Positions 25,499 to 34,002 of a stretch of 64,000 bases of DNA are shown piece by piece. Every line of letters starts with the position of its first letter. Position 1 is the first letter of the stretch. A program made the position numbers and the translations under genes. The notes beneath the pieces were generated by a model, which was not told the DNA's origin, made no database searches, and was given only the letters and a program-made list of their open reading frames with translations. This DNA comes from DATIXJ01 sp963714795 (GTDB taxonomy: Bacteria > Bacteroidota > Ignavibacteria > UBA10030 > SZUA-254), in NCBI GenBank assembly GCA_963714795.1, contig CAVQPS010000010.1, positions 248,001 to 312,000 on the forward strand. The letters run 5' to 3'.

Positions 25499-27937
25499 AT
25501 GAAACATGCCCGCGCGTTCCTACCGCTGATCGTTTTGATTGGTGCGTTCATGCTTTTTTCCAACGAATCATTCGGCCAATCATCGAAGCATAAATCATCT
25601 TCCGATGAAAGCTTTACAACTCCCGATCCTCAATTTTTAAAAACATTTCAGGCGCGAAGCATCGGTCCGGCAATCATGAGCGGCCGCGTTTCCGATATTG
25701 AACTGGATCCCTCCGATCCCGCAACATTTTACATCGGTTTGGGAACCGGCGGCGTGATGAAAACGTCCGACGACGGTGCATCATTCGGCGCGATATTCGA
25801 AAAGGAAGCTGTCGCCGCAGTCGGCGCAATTGCCGTTGCACCATCGAATGCGAAACATATCTGGGTCGGAACAGGCGAAGCAAACGACCGCAACAGTTCG
25901 AGTTGGGGAAACGGCGTGTATCATTCAACGGACGGCGGCGGGTCATGGACGAATATGGGATTGAAAGAAAGCAAAACGATCGCGCGTATCGTCGTTCATC
26001 CGACCGATACAAATACGGTGTACGTCGCGGCAATGGGCGATCTCTGGACACCGAACGCAGAACGCGGCCTTTATAAAACGACCGACGGCGGAAAAACCTG
26101 GGCAAATATTCTTCATGCAAAAGGTCATGAAGATAAAGTCGGATGCGGCGACGTCGCAATCGATCCTTCAAATCCCAATATTGTTTACGCGACATTGTAC
26201 GCTCGCCAGCGCACGCCATGGTCGTTCACATACGGAATGGCATTAACCGGGGGCGAAGATCTCGGCGGAATTTTCAAAAGCACCGATGGCGGTTCATCGT
26301 GGACAAAACTTACACACGGACTTCCCGGCAGTACCGGAAGAATCGGTCTCGATGTGTTCAAGAAAAATTCAAATGTTGTCTACGCGGTCGTTCAGAGTGA
26401 TGAAGGCGGAACAAGCGACATCGACGACCCGCACAGCAAACGGGGCGGTGTTTTTCGTTCGGATGATAAAGGAGAAACGTGGAGACGGATGAGCCCGCTC
26501 GATCCACGCCCGTTTTATTTCAGCCAGATCCGAATCGATCCGACAAACGAACAGCGCGTTTATGTCCTCGGCTATATGCTTCATGTTTCGGATGATAGCG
26601 GAAAAACATTCCAGGAAGATTTTTTTGAAAAAATGCATCCTGATTGTCACGCGCTCGTGATCGATCCGCGCAATTCGAAACGCATCATTATCGGCACGGA
26701 TGGCGGCGCATATCAAAGTTACGGTGCGGGAAAAGGTTGGAATCATCTTACGAAATTCGCCGCAGGAGAATTTTACCGCGTGACTGTCGATAATTCCACT
26801 CCCTACCGCGTTGCCGGCGGGTTGCAGGACAATCAGAATTGGGTCGGACCGAGCAGAACAATGACGAAGGATGGCATCCTCAACAGCGATTGGATCGATA
26901 TCGGCGGCGGCGACGGATTTTATTGCGCATTCGATCCGACCGATTCCAATGTCGTCTATGCGGAATCGCAGGAAGGTTATCTCCATCGCTTCAATCTCAA
27001 AACCGGCGAAGCAAAAGGTCTTCGTCCGCAACCGGCGGAAGGACAAATGGGATTCCGATTCGATTGGGATTCGCCACTCATCAACGGCAAAAATCCTGCC
27101 GGCGCATTATACCTCGGCGGAAATCATGTCTTCAAATTGACGGAGAAAGGCGAGCAGTGGAAAATGATCAGCCCCGATCTTTCGACACAAGATCCGAAAA
27201 AGATCATGACTGTCGGCAGCGGCGCTGAAAATTATGGCGTCGTCTATACGCTTGCAGAATCTCCGATTACTGCCGGCGTGCTCTGGGCTGGAACAGACGA
27301 CGGGAAATTGTGGATGACATTGAACGACGGCGGAACTTGGACAGATCTTTCCGATCATCTTCCGAAAGAAGTAAAAGGACAATGGATCAGCCGGATCGAG
27401 CCGGGACACTTTGACGTGAATACCGCATATCTTGCAGTCGACGCGCATCGCACGGGAATGTACAAGCCGCTCGCGTACCGCACAACCGATGGCGGCAAAT
27501 CGTGGGAAAGTATCGTCGGCAATTTGCCGATCGATGGACCGGTAAAAGTTGTCCGTGAAGACGTCGCCAATCCCGACCTGTTATTTGCGGGAACAGAGTT
27601 CGGTCTCTTTGTTTCTTGTGACCTTGGCAAAAAGTGGGTAAAGTTAGGCGAGCTTCCGACCGTTGCCGTCGATGACATCTGCATTCATCCGCGTGATCGC
27701 GACCTCGTCATCGCAACGCATGGACGAAGCTTGTTTATCTTCGATGATATCCGGCCGCTGGAAGAGTTCAATGCCGATTCATCGTCGAAAGCGGCGTTGC
27801 TCTTCCCCGTTCATCCGGCGTACGGATATTATCCGAACGACGGCACTGTGGAATGGGACGGCTCCGATAACATACCGCGGCGGCAATCCGACGAACGGCG
27901 CGACCATCAATTATTATATAAAAGATTTCACCGGTGA
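25499..27937 (+). CDS. Exported BNR/sortilin-like beta-propeller protein (frameshifted near the C-terminus)
   Basis: Secreted protein of the VPS10/sortilin-like WD40/YVTN/BNR family. ATG 25499 starts a signal peptide (MKHARAFLPLIVLIGAFMLF...ESFGQ); the long in-frame extension upstream overlaps the beta-helix gene and is not coding. The body has many Asp-box elements: STDGGGSWTN, TTDGGKTWAN, STDGGSSWTKL, SDDKGETWRR, TDDGKLWMTLNDGGTWTDL, TTDGGKSWES. After residue ~790 the frame shifts: the real continuation is in another frame (27876-28184), and this frame ends at 27937. Relatives are annotated glycosyl hydrolases or exosialidase-like, but function is unproven. Confidence 0.85.
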   Translation: MKHARAFLPLIVLIGAFMLFSNESFGQSSKHKSSSDESFTTPDPQFLKTFQARSIGPAIMSGRVSDIELDPSDPATFYIGLGTGGVMKTSDDGASFGAIFEKEAVAAVGAIAVAPSNAKHIWVGTGEANDRNSSSWGNGVYHSTDGGGSWTNMGLKESKTIARIVVHPTDTNTVYVAAMGDLWTPNAERGLYKTTDGGKTWANILHAKGHEDKVGCGDVAIDPSNPNIVYATLYARQRTPWSFTYGMALTGGEDLGGIFKSTDGGSSWTKLTHGLPGSTGRIGLDVFKKNSNVVYAVVQSDEGGTSDIDDPHSKRGGVFRSDDKGETWRRMSPLDPRPFYFSQIRIDPTNEQRVYVLGYMLHVSDDSGKTFQEDFFEKMHPDCHALVIDPRNSKRIIIGTDGGAYQSYGAGKGWNHLTKFAAGEFYRVTVDNSTPYRVAGGLQDNQNWVGPSRTMTKDGILNSDWIDIGGGDGFYCAFDPTDSNVVYAESQEGYLHRFNLKTGEAKGLRPQPAEGQMGFRFDWDSPLINGKNPAGALYLGGNHVFKLTEKGEQWKMISPDLSTQDPKKIMTVGSGAENYGVVYTLAESPITAGVLWAGTDDGKLWMTLNDGGTWTDLSDHLPKEVKGQWISRIEPGHFDVNTAYLAVDAHRTGMYKPLAYRTTDGGKSWESIVGNLPIDGPVKVVREDVANPDLLFAGTEFGLFVSCDLGKKWVKLGELPTVAVDDICIHPRDRDLVIATHGRSLFIFDDIRPLEEFNADSSSKAALLFPVHPAYGYYPNDGTVEWDGSDNIPRRQSDERRDHQLLYKRFHR

Positions 27938-28184
27938 CGGCATCAAAATCAACGTGACAAATTCTACCGGGCGGACGGTGGCAAATCTCTCCGGTCCCGG
28001 AACTCCCGGCTTTAACCGGATTACGTGGGATTTGAAACCGACAAAAGACCTGCTCAACGATTACGGCGGCGAAGGACAAAAGTTTGTCCCCTCCGGCGAT
28101 TACACGATCAATTTTAATTTCGGAAAGTTAAAAGCGACACAAAAACTCCACGTCGACATCGCACCGGGGATTGAGACGAGATAA
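27876..28184 (+). CDS. BNR/sortilin-like protein, C-terminal fragment after frameshift
   Basis: Continuation in another frame of the gene at 25499: ITYRGGNPTNGATINYYIKD, then GTGDGIKINVTNSTGRTVANL-type strands and FNRITWDLKPTK, the C-terminal FlgD/Ig-like sandwich that usually ends this family. The shift is a single base around 27868-27880, outside any homopolymer longer than two. No start codon or ribosome-binding site of its own. Confidence 0.7.
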   Translation, partial: RGGNPTNGATINYYIKDFTGDGIKINVTNSTGRTVANLSGPGTPGFNRITWDLKPTKDLLNDYGGEGQKFVPSGDYTINFNFGKLKATQKLHVDIAPGIETR

Positions 28185-28234
28185 CTAAAAACAATTTGAA
28201 ATAGTTGCCGTAGAATTACTAGTTAGGGTCTTGT

Positions 28235-28699
28235 ATGAAACATCAAAACATTATTTTGTTATTGTGGTTATTTCTATTTACAAACTGCTATTCCCAGCAA
28301 TCTTTTGATTCGACTGGTAGGGTGTTTACAAAACTATATGGTATTGTACTTGAAAAGACCACTATTAAAGAAGCACAAAAACTTCTTGGTAGAACAAAGG
28401 AATATCAAGATGGTGATGCTGCATCATCATCGCATAGGATAAATTATTTTATCAAAAAAGATGATTTGTATTTAACATTCGATTCTGGAGAAATGGATGG
28501 TGGGGAAACAATAGGTAGTTTTACTTTTTCGTTAAAGCAGTTAAAGGAAAAGTACGTTGTAAATGGTAAAGTGTTTTTGTCAAAAACAGATCTCTTTGGT
28601 ATTCGACTTGGTATGTCGAAATACGATTTCTTCAAGTTGTTTCCCGCTCGCTATATTATGATTCGAGCAAGCAAGAATATCGTAAAACAGAATTCTTAG
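28235..28699 (+). CDS. Exported hypothetical protein (frameshifted)
   Basis: AT-rich gene, unlike its neighbours, encoding a signal peptide (MKHQNIILLLWLFLFTNCYSQ) and an unrecognised domain: FTKLYGIVLEKTTIKEAQKLLGRTKEYQDGDAASS, then beta strands to LFGIRLGMSKYDFFKLF. The phrase L-x-G-I-x-L-x-x-T-T-x-x-E-A-x-x-L-L-G and GIRLGMSKYDFFKLF resemble two repeats of a SmpA/BamE-like or TIR-type short domain, but I do not assign it. The true protein continues in another frame to 28848, so the last ~18 residues here are out of frame. Composition suggests transfer. Confidence 0.6.
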   Translation: MKHQNIILLLWLFLFTNCYSQQSFDSTGRVFTKLYGIVLEKTTIKEAQKLLGRTKEYQDGDAASSSHRINYFIKKDDLYLTFDSGEMDGGETIGSFTFSLKQLKEKYVVNGKVFLSKTDLFGIRLGMSKYDFFKLFPARYIMIRASKNIVKQNS

Positions 28700-28848
28700 A
28701 CTCTAAAAAGCCAGACCGATACATTGAGTTCCGTAATAAAGTAGCTAATATTCAAAACTCTTTTATTGAAGAGTCTATAATGATTATACCAACATTTAAA
28801 AATGATAGACTTACCGATTTGAATGTGGGCAAAACGACAAGTGATTAA
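28642..28848 (+). CDS. C-terminal fragment of the 28235 protein after a frameshift
   Basis: Open frame continuing the protein at 28235: SRSLYYDSSKQEYRKTEFLD, KKPDRYIEFRNKVANIQNSF, then IEESIMIIPTFKNDRLTDLN and a stop at 28846-28848. It starts just after a run TTTCCC at 28640, where one base seems gained or lost. No own start codon. Confidence 0.55.
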   Translation, partial: SRSLYYDSSKQEYRKTEFLDSKKPDRYIEFRNKVANIQNSFIEESIMIIPTFKNDRLTDLNVGKTTSD

Positions 28849-28970
28849 AAATGCTGATTTCAATATTGATATAAATTAATCATTATAAATAAATACGTTG
28901 CTTTGCCCTACTCACCCTATAGTCCCTCACTTTCTAAAAGAGAGGGACGTTGAACCACCTGCGCGGCAAG

Positions 28971-29063
28971 GTTATCGAAATCGTTAGCAGTGTCGGTCGG
29001 AAAGATCCAATCGTCCCGCTTCTTTTTTTGAAGCGGGCACTTTCTCGGAAAGAAAGTGACAAC
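28971..29063 (+). repeat. Repeat family B, copy B1 (partial)
   Basis: Shares GTTATCGAAATCGTT and GGAAAGAT-C/T-CAATCG with copy B2. It contains CCCGCTTC-T7-GAAGCGGG (29015-29037) and CACTTTC-TCG-GAAAG (29038 onward), but lacks B2's right outer arm. Upstream, GTCCCTC/GAGGGAC (28922-28948) is another stem. Together these fill most of the gap before the ICMT-like gene. Confidence 0.65.
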
Positions 29064-29150
29064 AACTTACAGTCACTACTAAACTCACAATGACCCTCAA
29101 AACAATCCTCACATATCGTCATTATCCTTTTCCCGGTATCGGAAATTTTA

Positions 29151-29660
29151 TTGGCGATACTGAAAAGAGCGGACAAGTCGGCATCGACCAGAGGGGACAA
29201 GGGTTCGTTCCTGATAGTCTGGAGTGTTATTATCATCGTCATTGCTGTCGATTCATTCTGCAACTGGCATCCGGTCGCGGAACTGCCGCTTTCACGGACT
29301 GCATGCGAGGCAACAGCTCTCGGCCTGCTTCTTGTCGGTCTTGCTATCCGTTGGATTTCTATTTTAATGTTGGGAAAAATGTTCACGGTGAACGTTTCAA
29401 TCCAAAGCGATCACGTATTATTTCAGCGAGGATTCTACAAATATGTCCGGCACCCGTCGTACACGGGATTGCTCATCATGTTCCTCGGGCTGGCGATCGA
29501 TCACGGCACATGGATCGACGTCGCATTCATCATGATTCCGATTACTGCGGCGTTGTTCTACCGCATCAACAAAGAAGAAGAAGCGCTCATCGGGAAATTC
29601 GGGAAGCAATACGAAGAATACGCCGCACGCACGAAGCGACTGATTCCGGGGATAGTGTGA
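29151..29660 (+). CDS. Isoprenylcysteine carboxylmethyltransferase (ICMT) family protein
   Basis: Membrane-bound methyltransferase-like protein with four hydrophobic segments. The hallmark C-terminus is present: YKYVRHPSYTGLLIMFLGLA and NKEEEALIGKFGKQYEEYAARTKRLIP, which contains the E-E-x-x-L-x-x-x-F-G-x-x-Y-x-x-Y-x-x-x-x-x-R pattern of the ICMT/PEMT fold. In bacteria such proteins methylate small lipids or metabolites; substrate unknown. The start is uncertain: TTG 29151 is an arbitrary choice, the frame is open further upstream (HIVIILFPVSEILLAILKR), and an ATG at 29090 is in another frame, so a frameshift near 29135 is possible. Flanked by repeats B1 and B2. Confidence 0.8.
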   Translation: MAILKRADKSASTRGDKGSFLIVWSVIIIVIAVDSFCNWHPVAELPLSRTACEATALGLLLVGLAIRWISILMLGKMFTVNVSIQSDHVLFQRGFYKYVRHPSYTGLLIMFLGLAIDHGTWIDVAFIMIPITAALFYRINKEEEALIGKFGKQYEEYAARTKRLIPGIV

Positions 29661-29667
29661 ACCATTT

Positions 29668-29686
29668 CGCAGACATAAAGTCTGCG
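29668..29686 (+). terminator. Hairpin after the ICMT-like gene
   Basis: CGCAGAC-ATAAA-GTCTGCG, a perfect 7-bp stem 8 bp after the stop codon. T-rich sequence (GTTATTTTTTG) follows ~8 bp later, so it may contribute to termination. Confidence 0.45.
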
Positions 29687-29721
29687 GCTACCGGGTTATT
29701 TTTTGCTAGTCCCGTAACGGA

Positions 29722-29889
29722 GTTATCGAAATCGTTCGCGGTGTGGGTGGGAAAGATTCAATCGAAGCGTTCCAATCCCGCTTCGCTTTTAAGCGGGATT
29801 GTCAGCATGAGCGTTAGCGATTGAATCGTGCGTTACGATTTCGAAAAGATTTCTTTGGTTACTTTCTTTCTCGGAAAGAAAGTAACAAC
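29722..29889 (+). repeat. Repeat family B, copy B2 (concentric palindromes)
   Basis: Three nested perfect inverted repeats: outer TCGAAATCGT (29726-29735) with ACGATTTCGA (29835-29844); middle GATTCAATCG (29755-29764) with CGATTGAATC (29818-29827); inner CAATCCCGCTT (29773-29783) with AAGCGGGATTG (29791-29801). An adjacent hairpin GTTACTTTCTTTC-TCG-GAAAGAAAGTAAC (29858-29886) follows. No coding capacity. The remainder of the gap to the EthD gene (29890-30103) shows nothing recognisable. Confidence 0.85.
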
Positions 29890-30103
29890 ATGTTGCAATA
29901 ACCACTAAACTTTTTAAAATGACCCTTAATACAATCCCTTCAAAATATCCTCAATCTTTTCCGGGCTGCGGGAACAGTCTTCGACTCCGCTCAGACTGAC
30001 GGTGTTTTTTTGAGAATGCTATTCCTTTGCTTGATTCTTTTCCACCGCATCGGTATATTAAATTAATTCCATCATTCATCCACCAACTCAAAATTGCATT
30101 TCT

Positions 30104-30406
30104 ATGGTCAAATTGATTGCCCTCTACCGAAAGCCGGCAGATCCGGAGCTGTTCGACAAACATTATTTCGATATTCACATTCCACTCGCTAAAAAAACTC
30201 CCGGACTGCGAAAATTAGAAATCACAAAAATCATCGGCGCACCGATCGGCGAAACGAAATATCACCTGATGGCGGAGATGTATTATGATTCCGTCGAAGC
30301 GATGAACGCCGGCAACGCCTCTCCGGAAGGCAAGGCGGTTGTACGTGATCTGATGAGCTTCGCCGCCGACGTCGTGACGTTATTTTACGGCGAGGTCGAC
30401 GCATGA
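30104..30406 (+). CDS. EthD family protein
   Basis: 100-residue ferredoxin-like dimeric alpha/beta barrel protein of the EthD family. Conserved features: VKLIALYRKPADPELFDKHYFDIHIPLAKKTPGL, containing the typical F-x-x-x-Y-x-x-x-H-x-P-L start, and MAEMYYDSVEAMNAGNASPEGKAVVRDL. Family members take part in degradation of ethers or ketones or in polyketide cyclisation; the substrate here is unknown. The stop overlaps the start of the downstream crotonase (ATGA), indicating translational coupling and a shared catabolic pathway. Confidence 0.88.
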   Translation: MVKLIALYRKPADPELFDKHYFDIHIPLAKKTPGLRKLEITKIIGAPIGETKYHLMAEMYYDSVEAMNAGNASPEGKAVVRDLMSFAADVVTLFYGEVDA

Positions 30407-31290
30407 GCAAATATTCAGGGAGAAAACCGAAATCGTTCCGGTTCAAAAATATTCTGTACGATAAAAAGAACTACCGCGCAACCATCACTCTCAATCGTCC
30501 CGAAGTTCATAATGCTTTGAATTTCGACACGCTCCGCGAACTGAGCGCCGCATTTGAAGATGCGTCGTGGGACGATGAGGTTGCCGTCATCATCCTCACC
30601 GGCGCGGGAACAAGAGCATTCTGCACCGGCGCGGATATGAAAGAATGGAATGAAGATTTCTCGAAACGCCCGGCAGATTTCTACAAATGGATGGGCGTGT
30701 TCATTGAAGCATTCGAACGGCTTCGCAACATCGGCAAACCGACGATTGCGCGCATCAACGGTATGGTGGTCGGCGGCGGAAACGAATTGCAGATGTCATG
30801 CGACCTTGCCGTTGCCGCTGAAGATACGTTTATCAGACATGTCGGTATTTCACGCGGAAGCGTCCCATCGGCAGGTGCAACACAATGGCTACCGATCATC
30901 GTCGGCGACCGCCGTGCGCGGGAAATTCTGATGCTCTGCGAAAATATTCCGGCAGCGCAGGCGCTCGAATGGGGACTCCTCAACCGCGTCGTGCCGCGCC
31001 GTCAACTCGATAACGCCGTGGATGAACTCGCCGAGAAGCTTATCAACAAATTACCGGAATGCACGCGCTATGCGAAACAGCAATTGAATTTCTGGCGCGA
31101 TCTTTCCTGGTCGATGACGATCGGACATGTGAAAGACTGGCTGACCGTACACACCGGCTCGGCGGAAGTTCAGGAAGGCGTGCGGGCATTCGTCGAAAAA
31201 CGTCCCATCGATTACAAGAAATTCCGTCAATCGAACCTGTCATCAACTTCATCGGCAAAAAAATCACGAACAACCAAACGGCGAAGATGA
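30403..31290 (+). CDS. Enoyl-CoA hydratase/isomerase family protein (second catalytic Glu absent)
   Basis: 295-residue crotonase-fold protein: TITLNRPEVHNALNFDTL, AFCTGADMKEW and the oxyanion-hole/CoA loop GMVVGGGNELQMSCDLAVAAED. In classic enoyl-CoA hydratases two glutamates are needed. Here the first (in GGGNE, ~residue 128) is present, but the position of the second is Gly ~148 in HVGISRGSVPSAGATQ, so hydration is doubtful and another crotonase activity (isomerase, lyase, thioesterase or hydrolase) is possible. It has a basic C-terminal tail (SSAKKSRTTKRRR). Translationally coupled to the EthD gene. The usual crotonase length is ~260; this has ~15 extra N- and ~20 extra C-terminal residues. 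Confidence 0.85.
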   Translation: MSKYSGRKPKSFRFKNILYDKKNYRATITLNRPEVHNALNFDTLRELSAAFEDASWDDEVAVIILTGAGTRAFCTGADMKEWNEDFSKRPADFYKWMGVFIEAFERLRNIGKPTIARINGMVVGGGNELQMSCDLAVAAEDTFIRHVGISRGSVPSAGATQWLPIIVGDRRAREILMLCENIPAAQALEWGLLNRVVPRRQLDNAVDELAEKLINKLPECTRYAKQQLNFWRDLSWSMTIGHVKDWLTVHTGSAEVQEGVRAFVEKRPIDYKKFRQSNLSSTSSAKKSRTTKRRR

Positions 31291-31303
31291 TGATTGCTTC
31301 CGT

Positions 31304-33211
31304 ATGATCCATCTACTTCAAAAAATTGTCGAAGGAAGTTATCGATTCATCCAGCATCACTACAACAAAATAGTGATCGGGTTGACGACAATTTTATTGC
31401 TGGGTTTTGCCGGAATAAAACAGAACAGAACTACATCCGTCTTCCTTCCCGGCTCTCAACCCGGCTCAATCAATTGGGCCGAAAGCGTTCAGATATGCCA
31501 GCAATGCCATCAAACCGACAATGTTCAAAAACCGATCCCGATTTACGACTCTTGGGCGGGAAGTATGATGGCACAATCAGCCCGCGACCCGATTTTTTAC
31601 GCGACGCTTGCAGTCTCCAATAAACTTTATACTACATCGGGAGAATATTGCATCCGTTGTCACTCGCCCACCGGCTGGCTCGCCGGGCATTCGGAAGATT
31701 TTACGGGACAATCGCTTGCCGGAACGGACTTCGACGGCGTGCAGTGCGATTACTGTCACCGCGCCGGCGATCCTCTTAATCCTGACACATCGTTATCAAC
31801 GAGCCCGAATTATTCCGTCCCCGGATATGGAAACGGAATGCACGCCGTTCAGAAAACCGCCTATCCGAAGCGCGGACCGCTCGACAGTCTCAGTGGACCT
31901 CATCCAACATTGTACGATCCTTTTCAGAAAACCAGCGAGATGTGCGGCGTTTGTCACGATGTCAGCAATCCGTTTCAAGCTCAGGATCGAACGCAACAAG
32001 CGCCATATGAATACGGTCCGCTGGAGCGCACGTACAGCGAATGGGCTTTGAGCGCATTTGCTTCAGAGGGTGATTCGGGAACGTGTCAATCGTGCCACAT
32101 GAAAGATACATCGGGCTACGTGTGCGTGTATTCGTATTCTTATCGCGATCAGATGGCCAAGCACGATCTGACCGGCGGGAATACGTTCGTGCCGGATATT
32201 CTTCAGGATTTTTGGACAGGTCTTGATACTGCTGCACTTGCAAATGCCAAACAGAGAGCGACCACGATGCTTCACAGCGCCGCAAATCTTCAGGTTCAAT
32301 CTTTACACGTCGGCGATAGTGTCATTGCAACCGTTCGCATCACGAATCTCACCGGACATAAACTTCCGACTGGTTATCCGGAAGGCCGCAGAATGTGGAT
32401 TGAACTGATCGGAACCGGTGCCGGCGGCGATACTGTTTTTCATTCCGGCGTGTATACACCGGATTCCGCACAGCTCATTCACGATTCACAACTGAAAGTG
32501 TATCAGATTGTCGGAGGCATCAGTGATTCACTTTCTGCAACAGCCGGAATTCCTGCCGGTGCCTCATTCCATTTTGTTTTGAACGATACGATACTCTCCG
32601 ATAACCGCATTCCGCCGAAAGGATTCTCCAACGCGGCATATCAATCACGGAAAGCAAACCCTGTTGCGGCAAATTACACCGACGGACAATATTGGGACGA
32701 CACAAAATATTTTCTCCCGGCATCGACCGTCCAGGTTACCGCGTTACTGTATTATCAGACAATCAGCAAAGAACTCATCAGTTATTTACAAACCGAAAAT
32801 GTCGGCAATATTTACGATTGGAATATGTGGGGCGATAAATTATTGACATCATGGGCGGCACACGGAAAGTCGCAACCCGTTCTGATGAATTCGGTTACGG
32901 TTCCGGTTTCGGTCACAGCAGTGAAGAACCCCGGAAATACAATTCCGAAGAACACGGAACTTCTTCAGAATTATCCGAATCCATTTAACCCGTCGACCAC
33001 TATTGAATTCCAATTAGCACATGCTGCATTTGCGCAAATTGTTGTTTATAATATCGATGGAACGAAAGTCCGGACATTGCTGAACGAACAGAAATCGGCC
33101 GGAATATACCATATTCAATTCCGTGGCGACAATTTGCCGAGCGGAATATATTTTATTTCATTCACTGCCGGCAATTTTCATCAGACAAAAAAAATGCTGT
33201 TCATCAAATAA
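31304..33211 (+). CDS. Pentaheme c-type cytochrome with T9SS sorting domain
   Basis: 635-residue exported cytochrome. An N-terminal hydrophobic segment (KIVIGLTTILLLGFAGI) precedes five heme motifs: CQQCH, CIRCH, CDYCH, CGVCH and CQSCH, all in the first ~265 residues, with surrounding His residues. A beta-rich domain follows with VRITNLTGHKLPTGYPEGRRMWIE, seen in multiheme cytochromes of the same type. The last ~80 residues are a T9SS type A sorting domain (NYPNPFNPSTTIEFQ ... GIYFISFTAG ... KKMLFIK), so the cytochrome is predicted to be exported through the outer membrane and attached to or released from the surface. Role in extracellular electron exchange is inference. Confidence 0.9.
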   Translation: MIHLLQKIVEGSYRFIQHHYNKIVIGLTTILLLGFAGIKQNRTTSVFLPGSQPGSINWAESVQICQQCHQTDNVQKPIPIYDSWAGSMMAQSARDPIFYATLAVSNKLYTTSGEYCIRCHSPTGWLAGHSEDFTGQSLAGTDFDGVQCDYCHRAGDPLNPDTSLSTSPNYSVPGYGNGMHAVQKTAYPKRGPLDSLSGPHPTLYDPFQKTSEMCGVCHDVSNPFQAQDRTQQAPYEYGPLERTYSEWALSAFASEGDSGTCQSCHMKDTSGYVCVYSYSYRDQMAKHDLTGGNTFVPDILQDFWTGLDTAALANAKQRATTMLHSAANLQVQSLHVGDSVIATVRITNLTGHKLPTGYPEGRRMWIELIGTGAGGDTVFHSGVYTPDSAQLIHDSQLKVYQIVGGISDSLSATAGIPAGASFHFVLNDTILSDNRIPPKGFSNAAYQSRKANPVAANYTDGQYWDDTKYFLPASTVQVTALLYYQTISKELISYLQTENVGNIYDWNMWGDKLLTSWAAHGKSQPVLMNSVTVPVSVTAVKNPGNTIPKNTELLQNYPNPFNPSTTIEFQLAHAAFAQIVVYNIDGTKVRTLLNEQKSAGIYHIQFRGDNLPSGIYFISFTAGNFHQTKKMLFIK

Positions 33212-33225
33212 CTATCAAACCGATT

Positions 33226-33999
33226 ATGTCATACACAAATATTCTCACGAGCAAACAGGACGGATATGCCGTCTTGCAATTCAACCGCCCGGAAGTGCTC
33301 AACGCGATCAACATGAAACTGATGGAGGAGCTTGTCGATGCGCTCGAATCGTTCGATAAAGATCATGACGTTCGCGCCATCATCATCACGGGCAATGAAA
33401 AAGCATTTGCCGCCGGCGCCGATATCAAAGAAATGGCGGATGCGTCTGCCGTTGACATGCTGATCCGCGATCAGTTTGCGCGGTGGGATCGTATCCGGAA
33501 AATCAAAAAGCCGATCATCGCCGCCGTGAGTGGTTTCGCACTCGGCGGCGGATGTGAATTATCGATGACGTGCGACATCATCATTGCATCCGAAACGGCA
33601 AAATTCGGTCAGCCCGAAATCAATATCGGCGTGATGCCCGGCGCCGGTGGCACGCAACGGTTGACGCGTGCTGTCGGCAAATATAAAGCGATGGAAATGG
33701 TTCTCACCGGAAAAATGATCACTGCCGAAGAAGCATTGCGGTGGGGACTCGTCGTGAAAGTCGTTCCGGTCGAATCGTATCTCGATGAAGCAAAAGTACT
33801 TGCCAGAGAGATCGCATCGAAACCGCCGGTTGCGGTTCAGCTTGCAAAAGAAGCCGTGCTGAAATCATTCGACACGACGATCGAAGGCGGTTTAGAATAT
33901 GAACGAAAGAATTTTTATCTCCTTTTTGCAAGTGAGGATCAAAAAGAAGGAATGAACGCATTCGTTGAAAAACGAAAAGCACAATGGAAAGGAAAATAA
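33226..33999 (+). CDS. Enoyl-CoA hydratase
   Basis: 257-residue canonical crotonase that hydrates trans-2-enoyl-CoA in fatty-acid or amino-acid degradation. LQFNRPEVLNAINMKLMEEL starts the fold; AFAAGADIKEM is the CoA-binding loop; both catalytic glutamates are present, Glu ~111 in ALGGGCELSMTCD and Glu ~131 in FGQPEINIGVMPGAGGTQRL. The C-terminal helix FASEDQKEGMNAFVEKRKAQW is typical. Short-chain 3-hydroxybutyryl-CoA dehydratase (crotonase) is likely. It follows the cytochrome by 14 bp and lies 3 bp before the phospholipase-D-like gene, so the order appears co-transcribed though functionally mixed. Confidence 0.93.
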   Translation: MSYTNILTSKQDGYAVLQFNRPEVLNAINMKLMEELVDALESFDKDHDVRAIIITGNEKAFAAGADIKEMADASAVDMLIRDQFARWDRIRKIKKPIIAAVSGFALGGGCELSMTCDIIIASETAKFGQPEINIGVMPGAGGTQRLTRAVGKYKAMEMVLTGKMITAEEALRWGLVVKVVPVESYLDEAKVLAREIASKPPVAVQLAKEAVLKSFDTTIEGGLEYERKNFYLLFASEDQKEGMNAFVEKRKAQWKGK

Positions 34000-34002
34000 A
34001 CC

